The notes: generated from the sequence alone by a model not told the origin. 64,000 nt of DNA from Treponema pallidum subsp. pallidum str. Nichols (GCF_000410535.2 NC_021490.2:530501-594500), one strand, 5' to 3'. Positions 24,428-34,584 are shown, counted from the first letter of the stretch. Numbers and translations are program-made.

Positions 24428-27399
24428 GAGCATGGTATCCAATTTGGGGCATATTCTTTCTTTTTTGTCCCCTCTTTGGTGAAAGTGGTCTACGCAAATT
24501 AAGAATTATTATTAATTCGGCACAGGAAACTACGCGCCTTTCTGAAACTGGACAACCTATATTGGAAAGTACCGGCCGCGTGCCGCTGTCCCCCTTTGAT
24601 TTGCAAGATCAGTTGGTAGTCTTTACCGGGAATGTTTCCATTTCCATTGATGATGGGAGCGTTACCGCAACGATTCTTTCAGATCAAACTGTCTACAACA
24701 CCTCTGCCCAAATTCTGTATTCCACAGGAAACGTTCGCTATTCTAGAACTGAAGGAGAAACGAAAACTATTGAAATAAGTGGAACGCGTTTTATTTTTGA
24801 ACTAAAAACTTTAAAAGGATTATTTCTTGACGGTTCTCTTACCTTACCAATCAAAGGGCAACAGGTTTTGTTCGTCCAGTCTCCAATCATACACAGCGAT
24901 GCGTATACATCAGTAATTTTGAAGCAAGCGACGCTTTCCACTGAGGAAGATCCTGAACAAGCACTATGGAGTGTTCATACAAAGAACATATGGTTGCTGC
25001 CCAATAATCAGTTAGCATTTTCACACGGGGTATTGTCATTTGGGGTTGTTCCTCTTTTATACATTCCCTTTTTCTATTACCCAAAAGACGAGTTTATTGG
25101 TAATCCGGTGTTTGGTCTGCGCAGTAGAGCAGGAGCGTTCATTCAGACGACCACATATCTGTTAGGAAAACGGCCAAAGAGTGCGTACCCACCCTCCTTT
25201 GGAACACAGTCTCCTGCGCAGGAGGAGGCACCAAACTATTTAAAAATAAGTGCGGACTATTACTCTGCATTGGGAGGTATGGCAGGTATCAGTACTTTCT
25301 TTCAAGCAAAAGACTATCTCCCATTTGTGCGGTTTTCAGCATACATTGGCGCTTCGAGAACTGTGCACCAAGGAGGTAACGGCGCCTACTCTATCTATGA
25401 TACCACCGGCCAAGTGATGTGGGATAAAAGCTATCTATTTGGGATGCAGGTGCCATTTCGTTATTATGCAGAATGTGCACTTCGTTTTCATAAGACACCT
25501 TTGTATGTAGATGTGCATGTGCCAATCATTTCTGATCCCTTTTTTTCTACTGATTTTTTACAACGGAGTGAAGATCTCAACTGGTTTCATCTTGCTTTAA
25601 GTCCTCGATCGCTCAGAGAGCTTACGCAAAGCACCATAAGCAGCTATGACTGGAAAATCTCTGCTTCGCTGCGCCCTGTCTGGCTTGTACTTCATCCTTG
25701 GTTGCGCGATTTTTCGCTCGATCCGATTTCGTTCACCGTACATTTTAATTCGAAGTCTGATAGTAAAAAAAACAACTCTTCTCCAGAGCGTAACTTCTTC
25801 TACCCTCATTCGATGGAATCTCGAGCAGGATTGTCGTTCTCTGGTACGCTGTTCTCTCATGTGTGGGAAAGACAAAAATCTCAACAAAAAGAATCGTACG
25901 CGCCAAAAGAAATACGTAATCCACTTGCATACACTCCTGCAGACGGGTTATCTAGGGAGGGTTCTCCTCCTGAACAGTCCCCTGCAGTATCAAAGGAGAA
26001 CAGCGAGACTGATTCTACCTTCGATTTTTTTATGCCAGAATTTCGTGAAGAAAATGAACGTCGTACTGGTACTGATCATGCGTATGTTTTTACGCGATAC
26101 GCTTTAGATTACAAAGGTAAAGGTGACATCGTGTACGATGCACAGTTCAATCACGGTTCGTGGGATGACGCGTCGAAAATAAAGTGGAATGATCTGCAAT
26201 CACAGCATGTGACAATACGAGGAGATTTTTCCATTCGCTCTCAGTTTCAGTGTGTAAATGATATAATTCGCATGTCAAACGGGATACAGTGCACTCTGCA
26301 GCACCGATATCCGATTCATAGTCAACCACCTGCAAAACAAAATGGATTTCAGAACTCCGCTTTAGTGCAGAGTTCGAATAATCTTGCAGTGTATCCTTTT
26401 TCTGCAGATTCCTTTTTTCGAGAAAGTTTTCTCGGTTGGTCAATTACCCCCGTGCTATACGACTCGTCTCGACCTACTGGGAAAAGTTCATTACATGTAC
26501 GTGATCATAGCATCACCGCAAATGCTGCTTTTTCACTGTATGGATATACACAGCAGATACGTGTCAGTGTGCATTTTGCGCCCGGACCATATGCGTATAG
26601 CATTGCGACGTTTCTTTCTTTTCCGTATATCTCTGCGACGCTCTCTGCACGCTTTCTCGATAAACCGCAGGTACGCGCTGAATTAGATTTTCGAATGCCT
26701 TACGAAATAACCTGTAAACAAACCTACGTATACGATATTGGAAAAAGTATGAGCGATTCTTATGAAGTGTCGCTCGGCTGGAAGTATTTTTCTCTTTCTT
26801 ATCTTCTAAAGGGGGAATCTGGCAAGGCTGCACCTTCTGGAAATAATGGTCTTTCTATAAGTAAATTAAAGCTCACGTTGTCTCATGATGATTTTCCGTT
26901 GACAGTACGTTTTTGGAAGCGGCGTATAAAAATACAGGGGACATTGTCTTCCTCGTTAGAGATTAATTTTAAAGATCTGGATAAAAGTCATATCAGTTTT
27001 TCTCCGCTAATAACTTTTTCCATCTATAAATTTCTCGATCTTTCTATAAACACTGTGATTAAAAATGAGAAACTAACGCCTTACTTTCCCACCCAGTCAT
27101 CGCAATCTCCACAAACTAAGCTGTGGGATGCATTTGTCTCATCGTTATACTTTTGGGATGAAATGAAACAGAGTTCTGCGCTGTTCCCAATACGTACCTT
27201 GAATATTGAACTTGCACATTACTTAAAAGATTGGACGCTTCGTTTTGGGTATCGCTTACACTCGGAATCCTCTTCTTCAGGGTCTCGGCAAATATCTCCT
27301 CTTGTTTCCTCAATTAGTCTTTCAATAAATTGGAATCCATTACCGATGGTGAGAACGCGTGCGAGAAAAACACCAGGTATGTTTGAAGTTGGTATCTAG
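24424..27399 (+). CDS. lptD: LptD/OstA-like outer-membrane beta-barrel protein
   Basis: Large OMP (991 residues). A short signal peptide (about 1-20, WYPIWGIFFLFCPLFG) is followed by an OstA-type beta-jellyroll domain (about 45-150, e.g. VVFTGNVSISIDDGSVTATI, ILYSTGNVRYS) and a long C-terminal region of alternating hydrophobic/aromatic strands ending in a barrel-like strand (SISLSINWNPLPMV). In enterics LptD inserts LPS; T. pallidum is held to lack LPS, so its cargo is uncertain and may be another amphiphilic lipid. The middle (about 430-550) is a low-complexity, serine-rich insertion. Coupled to uvrA by a 4-nt overlap. Confidence 0.82.
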   Translation: MRAWYPIWGIFFLFCPLFGESGLRKLRIIINSAQETTRLSETGQPILESTGRVPLSPFDLQDQLVVFTGNVSISIDDGSVTATILSDQTVYNTSAQILYSTGNVRYSRTEGETKTIEISGTRFIFELKTLKGLFLDGSLTLPIKGQQVLFVQSPIIHSDAYTSVILKQATLSTEEDPEQALWSVHTKNIWLLPNNQLAFSHGVLSFGVVPLLYIPFFYYPKDEFIGNPVFGLRSRAGAFIQTTTYLLGKRPKSAYPPSFGTQSPAQEEAPNYLKISADYYSALGGMAGISTFFQAKDYLPFVRFSAYIGASRTVHQGGNGAYSIYDTTGQVMWDKSYLFGMQVPFRYYAECALRFHKTPLYVDVHVPIISDPFFSTDFLQRSEDLNWFHLALSPRSLRELTQSTISSYDWKISASLRPVWLVLHPWLRDFSLDPISFTVHFNSKSDSKKNNSSPERNFFYPHSMESRAGLSFSGTLFSHVWERQKSQQKESYAPKEIRNPLAYTPADGLSREGSPPEQSPAVSKENSETDSTFDFFMPEFREENERRTGTDHAYVFTRYALDYKGKGDIVYDAQFNHGSWDDASKIKWNDLQSQHVTIRGDFSIRSQFQCVNDIIRMSNGIQCTLQHRYPIHSQPPAKQNGFQNSALVQSSNNLAVYPFSADSFFRESFLGWSITPVLYDSSRPTGKSSLHVRDHSITANAAFSLYGYTQQIRVSVHFAPGPYAYSIATFLSFPYISATLSARFLDKPQVRAELDFRMPYEITCKQTYVYDIGKSMSDSYEVSLGWKYFSLSYLLKGESGKAAPSGNNGLSISKLKLTLSHDDFPLTVRFWKRRIKIQGTLSSSLEINFKDLDKSHISFSPLITFSIYKFLDLSINTVIKNEKLTPYFPTQSSQSPQTKLWDAFVSSLYFWDEMKQSSALFPIRTLNIELAHYLKDWTLRFGYRLHSESSSSGSRQISPLVSSISLSINWNPLPMVRTRARKTPGMFEVGI

Positions 27400-27412
27400 A
27401 GTGTAAGTGATC

Positions 27413-28993
27413 TTACCGGCAAAAACGTATGGAGCGTAATGCTTTGTAAGCAAATTCGTCCCGTGAAAGTAAAAGGAGTATGCAGCCAGTACACGAAAAA
27501 ATAAGAGCCTCAACGCATAAGGGGACACCGTGAGAAATTATTTTATGGGAGCCAGGAAAAAAATACGCCGTAAAAAAAGAACTTGCCCATGTGGGTACCA
27601 GCGCGATTACAGAAAATAAAGTTATTTTCACTCCATAGTAAAGGGAAGTTTTATACAGTGAAGGGATAGTTATCTGCCACGATCGTTTTAAAAACATCCA
27701 TAAAAAAACGGTCTGTACCATACTCGCCGCGCTCAGAGAAAATGCAATGCCCTTACCTCCTAAGGGAATAAAGAGCAGTGTTGCTAAAATGATATTTGTC
27801 ACAAATGAAATAGTTCCTGCAATCATAGGGGCAAAAGAGTTGTGCTGCGCGTAAAAGGCGGAGATGAGAACGCGATTCAGCGCAATAGCAAGCATTCCCA
27901 CGCTATGCCATCGAAATATGGTAGCGGTCATGCGCACGGATAGTTCGTTAAAAATAGCATTTTTATACACGAGCGTTATGATACGGTCACTTGAAAATAA
28001 CACGAAAAATGTCGCAGGAATTGTAATAAGCATGACGATTTTTATCGCTGTTATCAGGAGGTCCTCAAACGATTGCCAATCTTTTCTCATAACATGGAAA
28101 GAAAGATCAGGAAGTACCACAGAGCTTAGAGAAACGATAAATATTCCTAATAAAAGTTCTTGTATACGAAGTGAATATTGCACACTCGCAGCAACTCCTA
28201 TCTCAACAGAGGTTGCAAGCGCAGTACACACCAGGTCATTTAGAAGATAGGTTGCAATGCCAACAGTTGTCGGTAGAAGTAACGCAATGATTCGTCGCAC
28301 ACCTTCATCGTGCATTGCTTTTAAAGGAGACTGGAGCGTAAAACGAAACCCATGCATATATACAAATATTAGCTGGAAGAGTGCTTGCGCACATCCTCCT
28401 ATAAGAACACCTATTGCTGCAGCAATAGCCACGTTCATATGTGACACATTCAGAAAGTACATCGAAAAAATGACACTGACATTAAAAAATATTGGGGTAC
28501 ATCCTGAGGGGACAAATACCTTAATACTGTGCAGCATACCTTGAAAGAAAGCTGCGAGAGAGATCATCCATAAATAGGGAAACATCAAGCGGGTTAATGA
28601 AACGGTTAATGACTGATCAGTGTCAAATAATCGCACGATGTACGGAGCACCGAGTATACCGATAAGAGAAATGCTTGCAGTGACACTACTCATCAGTGTG
28701 AAGATAGCTGAAAGAAACTCCTTCGTTTTAGAAGAACATGGCACTTGCGCTGAACTCGGCATTGAGTAGTGCTGTGTGAAGACGGGAATGAAGGCAACAC
28801 TTATGGCGTTTTCTGCAAACAGTCGGCGGAAAAGGTTTGGGATCATAAATGCAACGGTAAATGCATCTGCTGTCGCACTGGTCCCCATAAGCGTAGACTT
28901 CACTACTTCTCGCGCTAAACCCAATACACGAGAGACAAGTGTTAAAAGAGAAAGCAGCAACCCACTTTTCAACAAAGAACTCTTGCTTTTCAT
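27413..28993 (-). CDS. murJ: Lipid II flippase MurJ (MviN)
   Basis: Moves the lipid-linked peptidoglycan precursor across the inner membrane. 526 residues with about 14 hydrophobic segments typical of the MOP superfamily. The N-terminal signature is SRVLGLAREVVKSTLMG and AFTVAFMIPNLFRRLFAENA, matching MurJ; a second conserved region is FYAQHNSFAPMIAG. It is convergent with the LptD gene, with only 13 nt between stops. It is the last gene of the lon-initiated minus-strand operon and overlaps ruvC by 4 nt. Confidence 0.94.
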   Translation of the reverse strand: MKSKSSLLKSGLLLSLLTLVSRVLGLAREVVKSTLMGTSATADAFTVAFMIPNLFRRLFAENAISVAFIPVFTQHYSMPSSAQVPCSSKTKEFLSAIFTLMSSVTASISLIGILGAPYIVRLFDTDQSLTVSLTRLMFPYLWMISLAAFFQGMLHSIKVFVPSGCTPIFFNVSVIFSMYFLNVSHMNVAIAAAIGVLIGGCAQALFQLIFVYMHGFRFTLQSPLKAMHDEGVRRIIALLLPTTVGIATYLLNDLVCTALATSVEIGVAASVQYSLRIQELLLGIFIVSLSSVVLPDLSFHVMRKDWQSFEDLLITAIKIVMLITIPATFFVLFSSDRIITLVYKNAIFNELSVRMTATIFRWHSVGMLAIALNRVLISAFYAQHNSFAPMIAGTISFVTNIILATLLFIPLGGKGIAFSLSAASMVQTVFLWMFLKRSWQITIPSLYKTSLYYGVKITLFSVIALVPTWASSFFTAYFFPGSHKIISHGVPLCVEALIFSCTGCILLLLSRDEFAYKALRSIRFCR

Positions 28994-29580
28994 CTCTTAC
29001 CTTTTTTGTACAGCGTAACGTACGCTCCCCTAGAGCGCGTTGAACCTACCGCATAGTTTGAAGACATACAACAGTGTACATGGGTAACAGCAACCGCTAG
29101 GGCATCAGCAGCGTGATCAGGATGAGGTATATCCTTAAGATTGAGTAAAATTTTTACCAAATGCTGTACCTGTCTTTTTTCTGCTTGGGCAATACCAGTT
29201 ATTGCTTTTTTAATCGCATTCGGTGCGTATTCAGCTACTGAAATGTGCTGTTGTGCCATAGCAAGTAATACAACCCCACGCGCTTGCGCAACACACAACG
29301 CACTGGTTACATTCTTTGCGAAATAGATTGTCTCCACTGCGCAATACTGAGGTTGATATATTGAGATTACCTGTTGCAGGGTATCGAAGATGTGTCTGAG
29401 TCGTGCAGCAGATGGCTGATTGCTTTGGGTAACAATCACCCCGTAGGTAAGACAGCGCAGACTGCCTCCCCCTGCTTCTATAACGCCGTATCCGGTAGAT
29501 TCAAGTCCTGGGTCAATACCCACTATGATGGAAACGGTCGAGGTACTGCCCGGCGCAATATCTACGTTCTGTGCGTGCAC
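28990..29580 (-). CDS. ruvC: Holliday junction resolvase RuvC
   Basis: Endonuclease that cleaves Holliday junctions, working with RuvAB (ruvA is at 56017-56700; ruvB is not in the window). 196 residues. Acidic active site: D23 (VGIDPGLESTGYG), E83 (VETIYFAKN) and D159 (DHAADALAVA). The first 17 residues precede the usual start of the fold and extend into the upstream thiN gene (19-nt overlap). An internal start near VSIIVGIDPG has no ATG/GTG, so the longer form is kept. Confidence 0.94.
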   Translation of the reverse strand: MHAQNVDIAPGSTSTVSIIVGIDPGLESTGYGVIEAGGGSLRCLTYGVIVTQSNQPSAARLRHIFDTLQQVISIYQPQYCAVETIYFAKNVTSALCVAQARGVVLLAMAQQHISVAEYAPNAIKKAITGIAQAEKRQVQHLVKILLNLKDIPHPDHAADALAVAVTHVHCCMSSNYAVGSTRSRGAYVTLYKKGKR

Positions 29581-30254
29581 GCAATACCCCGCTCGTGATG
29601 ATCAATGGTGTAACGTCCGAGGGGAGAAAGGAAAAGCAAAAATCTCCCCCGGTGTGCTTCGACGCGCACGACAGGTGCGCTGCTGCGATTACTCATACTT
29701 ACATGAGTGTGCCACGGCACCCCATCGAGGGGCCAATGCAATCCTTCAGAGGAGAGCGAATAGTCTGTAGCATCTCCAACGGGAAAGAAAGAAAAAGAAG
29801 TATTATCCACTCCTCCAATACATAACTGTTGTGTAACACATCCTTCCCCAAAGCAATATCCCAGTCCATGTCTGTACAGCCACAGACGCGGTGACAGAGG
29901 TGCGGCAAAAAGACGCATGAAATATAAAAAGTGATCTGCCCTTCCCCCACCCCCTCCGACGATGCTCAAATCGTCGCTTCCCAATTGGTGCGCAAGGGTG
30001 ACTGCAAGCTCAGTATCAGTAAAATCTTTATCTCGGGGGAAAAGGTGTGTGCGCGTTTTATCACACGCCTGTATGAACAGGTTGTCCTTAACGCTATCCA
30101 TATCTCCAATAACAAAATCGGGCACAAGACCAAATTGCAATGCGGTATCAAGCCCTGAATCAGCGGCAATGAGCAGATCGTACGCAGGCAGGTAATATTG
30201 CACAAACTCATAGGGTGCATATTCACCTCCGGTGATTATCAAAGCACGTTTCAT
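29562..30254 (-). CDS. thiN: Thiamine pyrophosphokinase
   Basis: Transfers pyrophosphate from ATP to thiamine to give TDP. 230 residues. Family motifs: ITGGEYAP near the N-terminus, AADSGLDTALQFG, the GDMDSV loop and PRDKDFTDTELAV; these mark the bacterial/eukaryotic THI80-type fold. The C-terminal half (HRGRFLLFLSPLGRY) fits the TPK B1 domain. With no visible de novo thiamine genes nearby, it most likely acts on imported thiamine. It overlaps atoC by ATGA and ruvC by 19 nt, in the nine-gene minus-strand operon. Confidence 0.9.
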   Translation of the reverse strand: MKRALIITGGEYAPYEFVQYYLPAYDLLIAADSGLDTALQFGLVPDFVIGDMDSVKDNLFIQACDKTRTHLFPRDKDFTDTELAVTLAHQLGSDDLSIVGGGGGRADHFLYFMRLFAAPLSPRLWLYRHGLGYCFGEGCVTQQLCIGGVDNTSFSFFPVGDATDYSLSSEGLHWPLDGVPWHTHVSMSNRSSAPVVRVEAHRGRFLLFLSPLGRYTIDHHERGIACTHRT

Positions 30255-31627
30255 GATTTTGCTGCGGCATCAGGTTCAAAGCTTGTATTCGTGTATTGAT
30301 CTAATTTTAGATAGAGCGTCTTTCTCCCAATGCCAAGCACGTCTGCGGTTTTGCTCTTATTACCTTTTTGTGCTTCCAGTGTCTGGAGGATGATTTCCTT
30401 TTCTGCATCCTCCATGCTCACTCCTATAGGAATGCGTATGGAAGAGGTTTCACCGAGAGATCGAATTGGCTCTGAGAGATCCTCTATGTGGATAACAGGA
30501 CCTGAGCTCATAATGACAGCGCTTTCAATGCAGTTTCTCAGCTGACGAATATTACCAGGCCAATCATACGCGTGCAGTGCAGACTGGGCCTGAGGATCTA
30601 TAGAGGTAATTTTTTTACCGTTTTCTTCTGCAATCTCTTTAAGAAATGTTGCAATCAGTAATGGCAAATCCTCCTTGCGCTCGCGCAGCGCAGGAACGTG
30701 AATGTGCACAACATTTAATCGGTAATAAAGATCCTCTCGAAACAAATTGCGTTTAATTTCTTCTAAAAGATTACGATTTGTTGCAGAAATTACGCGTACA
30801 TCAACTTTTATTGTTTCTCTTCCACCTACACGTTCAAATGAACGTTCTTGTAACACACGGAGTAGTTTTATTTGCACAGCCATACTTACTTCTCCGATTT
30901 CATCAAGAAACATTGATCCTTCGTGCGCAAGTTCAAAACGACCTTTCATGCGATTGACCGCACCGGTAAAGGCACCCCTTTCATGACCGAATAACTCACT
31001 TTCCAACACTCCTTCTGCAAAAGAAGCGCAGTGTACTTTAATTAAAGGTTTTGCCTTCCTCGGCGAAAGATTATGGATTGCATTCGCGATAAGTTCTTTA
31101 CCGACCCCGCTTTCTCCAGTAATGAGCACGGACGCTTTTGAGGCGGCTGCCTTTTTTACCATGTCAAACACTTTGTTCATTGCAGGACTTTCTCCTACAA
31201 TGTTCTCGAATGAGGTGCGATTTCCTATTTGTTTGATTAACTCTCGATGTTGAACGATCAACTCTCGGTTTTGTAGCGCCCGGCGCACAAGCAAAGACAA
31301 TCGGTTAAGATCCAATGGTTTAGTTAAAAAATCGTAAGCTCCCTTGTGCATTGCTTCAACTGCATTTTCTACTGTGCCATGCCCGGTGAGAATAATGATA
31401 GGAATATCGGGCAACACCGCGTGCACATGTTGCAGCACCAATTCCCCGCTCATACGAGGCATTTTTAAATCAGTGATAATAAGATCGATATCCCCTTTGA
31501 GGGCAATCTCTACCCCTGTATTTCCATCCTCTGCGGTAAACACCTCATATCCTTCATCTTCGAGGGCCATTTGCAAACCTTCACGGATATTTTTTTCATC
31601 ATCTAGTACGAGAATACTGAATTTCAT
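30251..31627 (-). CDS. atoC: Sigma-54-dependent response regulator AtoC
   Basis: NtrC-family activator. 458 residues in three domains: receiver (1-120, phospho-acceptor D53 in LIITDLKMP), AAA+ (about 140-375, Walker A GESGVGKE at 171-178, GAFTGA sigma-54 contact at 218-223, DLYYRLNVVHIHVPALRERKEDLP), and a C-terminal Fis-type HTH (SKTADVLGIGRKTLYLKLDQY). The GAFTGA loop means it needs RpoN, which must be elsewhere in the genome. It is 9 nt after the split atoS gene, its expected kinase partner, whose C-terminal part is out of frame. Confidence 0.94.
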   Translation of the reverse strand: MKFSILVLDDEKNIREGLQMALEDEGYEVFTAEDGNTGVEIALKGDIDLIITDLKMPRMSGELVLQHVHAVLPDIPIIILTGHGTVENAVEAMHKGAYDFLTKPLDLNRLSLLVRRALQNRELIVQHRELIKQIGNRTSFENIVGESPAMNKVFDMVKKAAASKASVLITGESGVGKELIANAIHNLSPRKAKPLIKVHCASFAEGVLESELFGHERGAFTGAVNRMKGRFELAHEGSMFLDEIGEVSMAVQIKLLRVLQERSFERVGGRETIKVDVRVISATNRNLLEEIKRNLFREDLYYRLNVVHIHVPALRERKEDLPLLIATFLKEIAEENGKKITSIDPQAQSALHAYDWPGNIRQLRNCIESAVIMSSGPVIHIEDLSEPIRSLGETSSIRIPIGVSMEDAEKEIILQTLEAQKGNKSKTADVLGIGRKTLYLKLDQYTNTSFEPDAAAKS

Positions 31628-31636
31628 CGCATTTCC

Positions 31637-32826
31637 TTATTCTTTACTCGTATGTCTTAGGTGGGTGGATATTTTTTCTTGTAAAAGCGATCGTCCCAAT
31701 TTATCTATGGGTAAAAGGAGAGTAAAACACGTACCCCGTCCAACAGTAGAGGACACACTGATGTCACCGCCATGTTCTTTAATCACCTTAAACGTTAAGG
31801 TTAACCCTAACCCCGTACCTTCAGTTTTAGTAGTGAAGTACGGCTCAAAAATATTGTGAATATTTCGGGCATCAATTCCCTCTCCTGTATCCGAAATACT
31901 GATACTGATGTGGTCAGTTTGTTTATGGACAAAGACTTCAAGGGCCCCTCCTCTTTGCATGGCTTCTTTAGCATTAGTGATAATGTTTACCAATGCCTGT
32001 CTTAGCAGGTGTTCATCGCCTCGTATGTGGGGAAGATTGTGTGGCATATGTACAGAGAAAGACAGTTCTGCTTTGGTGAAGGCTTCATAAATGTGTCTCG
32101 TATGGATGTAACAAGATCAAAAACGCTCAGCCGTGTGATATTTAGTTTTAAGGGACGAACTGCAGAAAGGAAGCCGGTGACAATTCTATTGAGCCGTTCG
32201 ATTTCCTCCTCTACCACATGGAGGTGTTTTTGGATTCTTTTATTTGTTTCGAAACTACAGGTACTAAAATTCTTACGTAGTAATTGCAGATGAATGCTCA
32301 TTGCTCCTAGGGGATTCTTGATTTCGTGCGCAACGGTTGCTGCAAGATTCGTTAAATTTGCAAGACTTTCTAGCCTTCGGTTATAGATTTCTTCTTGTTT
32401 TTTCTCTGTGATATCATGTATTGCGATAATACTTCCGCGGATCTTTTGGTCACAAATTAGCGGAAATAAGGATACTTCCAGATACAATGTTTCACCTTGT
32501 CTTTGTACAATGAATTCTGCGCGTGCTTTTCCTACCTCATTTTTAATAATTGCCACAATGAACTGCGCAATGTGTTCGTCATCAAGATAATGCCACAGTG
32601 GCCTGCGAGGATTTGAAGGCAGTGGTTTACCCAAGAGCCGTGCAATTGCTCGGTTTGTCTTTAATGGAATGTGTAAACAGTCCAACACGATAAGTCCGTA
32701 ATTCAGAGAATCCATAAGTGCATCCAACAAGGTGTACTCGTTGGCAATAAGTTCAATCATATTTCTCAGTTGAGAGTCATTCATTTTCGCTGACTTTTTT
32801 AGCGCGCGTGCAATAAAATCTCTCAT
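31637..32826 (-). pseudogene. atoS: Sensor histidine kinase AtoS, split by a frameshift
   Basis: Partner kinase of AtoC. The start ATG at 32826 overlaps the holB stop (ATGA). The first frame encodes a PAS-type domain (about 15-150) and the HisKA H-box LAATVAHEIKNPLG with H167, then runs out of frame and stops near 32002. The rest continues in another frame to 31637, with N-box NIITNAKEAMQRGG, G1 SDTGEGIDA and G2 GTGLGLTLTF. The two join smoothly if one base is missing at about 32089-32103 (…LVTSIRD then IYEAFTKAELSFSVHMP…), giving about 397 residues. There is no slippery site. It could be a true mutation or a sequence error; as given, no active kinase is encoded in one frame. Confidence 0.8.
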
Positions 32827-34094
32827 AGATGATTCGCGATGGTGTGTGCTAAGTGTTCGAGAGTCCCTTGTATTGTTAGATTCCACAACTGCACATTGCG
32901 ATGTGCCTGTTCGATACAGTGAGCAATGTGTGCGAAGCATTCTGTATTCCGTGCGGAGTACTCGGTGGTGCGCTGCAGGGTGCGCATGTGCCTGACGAGT
33001 AAGGAGAAAAAAAGGGACACGGCGTGTTGCTGTTTGTGAGCTTGGAAAAAATGCAGCGTAGAATCAAGTGAGGTAAGATCCATTCCTGATACTTGAGGTT
33101 GAGTACCTACCGAAACCCAAGTATCAGGAATGATGCGTCCGATACACCTAGCGTGCTGGCACACATACAGCCAAAAGTACATCACGGACGTTTGCACCTC
33201 TTCTAAAGAAAACGACAAAAACTGATATAAATAGTGCAAGAGTACACCCTGTGTGTTTTTTGCATCGGTCGGTCTGTCATGAAATACGCGTGTAATTACT
33301 GCACATTGGAGTTCAACACTTCTTTCTCTGAAAGAATAACTGCGCACACGCGAAAGGACAGTAGGCATGATTGCATACTTTGTAGCGGTAGTGAGGATAA
33401 AAAGCGTATCGCGCGGAGGTTCTTCTAATATCTTTAGAAAAGCAGTTCGTGCAGATTCATGCATCGCGTGCGCGTGTTCTATGATCAGCACTTTCTTTCT
33501 TCCTGAGGGTGTAAGACGCACCCACTGAATTGCGTTTCGTATTTGCTGTACGGGTAATTGGGTATAGAGTGACTCCTGCTGTAGCCTTTCGGCGATCACG
33601 CATATCCTTTGCACTCTTTCTTTTTGCTCTGGAGTGGTACGTCGGTCTCCCTGTGCGGGGAGTGATGCGAGCTCCTGGTCGAGCTCAGCAATGCTCGAAA
33701 CCGCGGCAGAGAAACGAGTATCATCACTATCCCACAGTCGTTCGTCAAAGCGTGTAATGAGTTTACGCACTGCCCGCACAAAAAGATAGCGCGTACCCTG
33801 CGTGTGCACTGACATATAGGCACGTGCCGACGCGCGTATTTCGAGGATCAGATCTTTTATCCCCATCACGAGTAGTTCTGGAGAAAGTAACTCCGTATGC
33901 TGCACACAGGGTGCACAAGGACACTGCCACACGCCCCCCTGCGTACAGGAAAGCACGCGCGCAAGCTCAAGTGCAGCAGTTAGCTTGCCACTAGCGGGTG
34001 GTCCAACAAATAAGAGCGCAGCAGGAAGACGCGCGTGCATAACATCATCGCGCAGAAGGTCAGTAGCTGGCTGTCCGACAATGTTCTCGAACAC
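32823..34094 (-). CDS. holB: DNA polymerase III delta' subunit-like protein (HolB)
   Basis: Clamp-loader ATPase-like subunit. 423 residues. An AAA+ module starts at once: FENIVGQPATDLLRDDV, Walker A FVGPPASGKLTAALELA, zinc-type cluster CPCAPCVQHTELLSPELL, and the SRC-equivalent TVLSRVRSYSF with LLIIEHAHAMHESARTAFLKILEEPP before it. The C-terminal part is divergent. Clamp-loader delta' proteins often carry a modified Walker A, as here (GKLT). It lies between cvpA and atoS, overlapping the latter by 4 nt. Confidence 0.85.
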   Translation of the reverse strand: MFENIVGQPATDLLRDDVMHARLPAALLFVGPPASGKLTAALELARVLSCTQGGVWQCPCAPCVQHTELLSPELLVMGIKDLILEIRASARAYMSVHTQGTRYLFVRAVRKLITRFDERLWDSDDTRFSAAVSSIAELDQELASLPAQGDRRTTPEQKERVQRICVIAERLQQESLYTQLPVQQIRNAIQWVRLTPSGRKKVLIIEHAHAMHESARTAFLKILEEPPRDTLFILTTATKYAIMPTVLSRVRSYSFRERSVELQCAVITRVFHDRPTDAKNTQGVLLHYLYQFLSFSLEEVQTSVMYFWLYVCQHARCIGRIIPDTWVSVGTQPQVSGMDLTSLDSTLHFFQAHKQQHAVSLFFSLLVRHMRTLQRTTEYSARNTECFAHIAHCIEQAHRNVQLWNLTIQGTLEHLAHTIANHL

Positions 34095-34104
34095 GAAAAC
34101 GCGC

Positions 34105-34584
34105 CTACATCTTCAGGCGCATATAGCGAACGCCATCTAAGACAAGGGGAGAGAGAACAGTGTTAATTACGCTTTCATGCAACATATGCGAAACAGATAC
34201 AAAAGGCTGCACGTGTAAAAGCAAAAGGATAACAGTGAGTAGTACACTCCCTTCAATTATCCCGAAAAAAAAGCCAAACACCTGATTAAAACCACTGATA
34301 AGATCGCGCGTAGCATACGTGCGCATACGTGAACGGAGGAAGAGCATAACGCAATAGACGCCCATAAAGGTAATCAAGAACGTTATACACGGAAGCAGAA
34401 TACTGTGGCCTAACAACACACGTGTCAAGGGCACGAGCCTTTTATGACACAGTATTGCAACAACTGCTGCGCACAGGATACTTGCCTTAGAAAAGAACTC
34501 ATCGACAAACCCGCGCATGGTGGCACGGACGGTCACTATCCCCATGATGATTCCAAGAATGAGATCCAGGGTACTGATTGTCAC
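34105..34584 (-). CDS. cvpA: CvpA-family membrane protein
   Basis: 159 residues with about four hydrophobic segments. The pattern DLILGIIMGIVTVRATMRGFVDEFF near the N-terminus is typical of the CvpA family (colicin V production protein), and the final VFGFFFGIIEGSVLLTVILLL helix fits. In this family the molecular function is not settled; links to envelope homeostasis and purine operons are known elsewhere. It overlaps murG by ATGA and is 10 nt before holB. Confidence 0.85.
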   Translation of the reverse strand: MTISTLDLILGIIMGIVTVRATMRGFVDEFFSKASILCAAVVAILCHKRLVPLTRVLLGHSILLPCITFLITFMGVYCVMLFLRSRMRTYATRDLISGFNQVFGFFFGIIEGSVLLTVILLLLHVQPFVSVSHMLHESVINTVLSPLVLDGVRYMRLKM

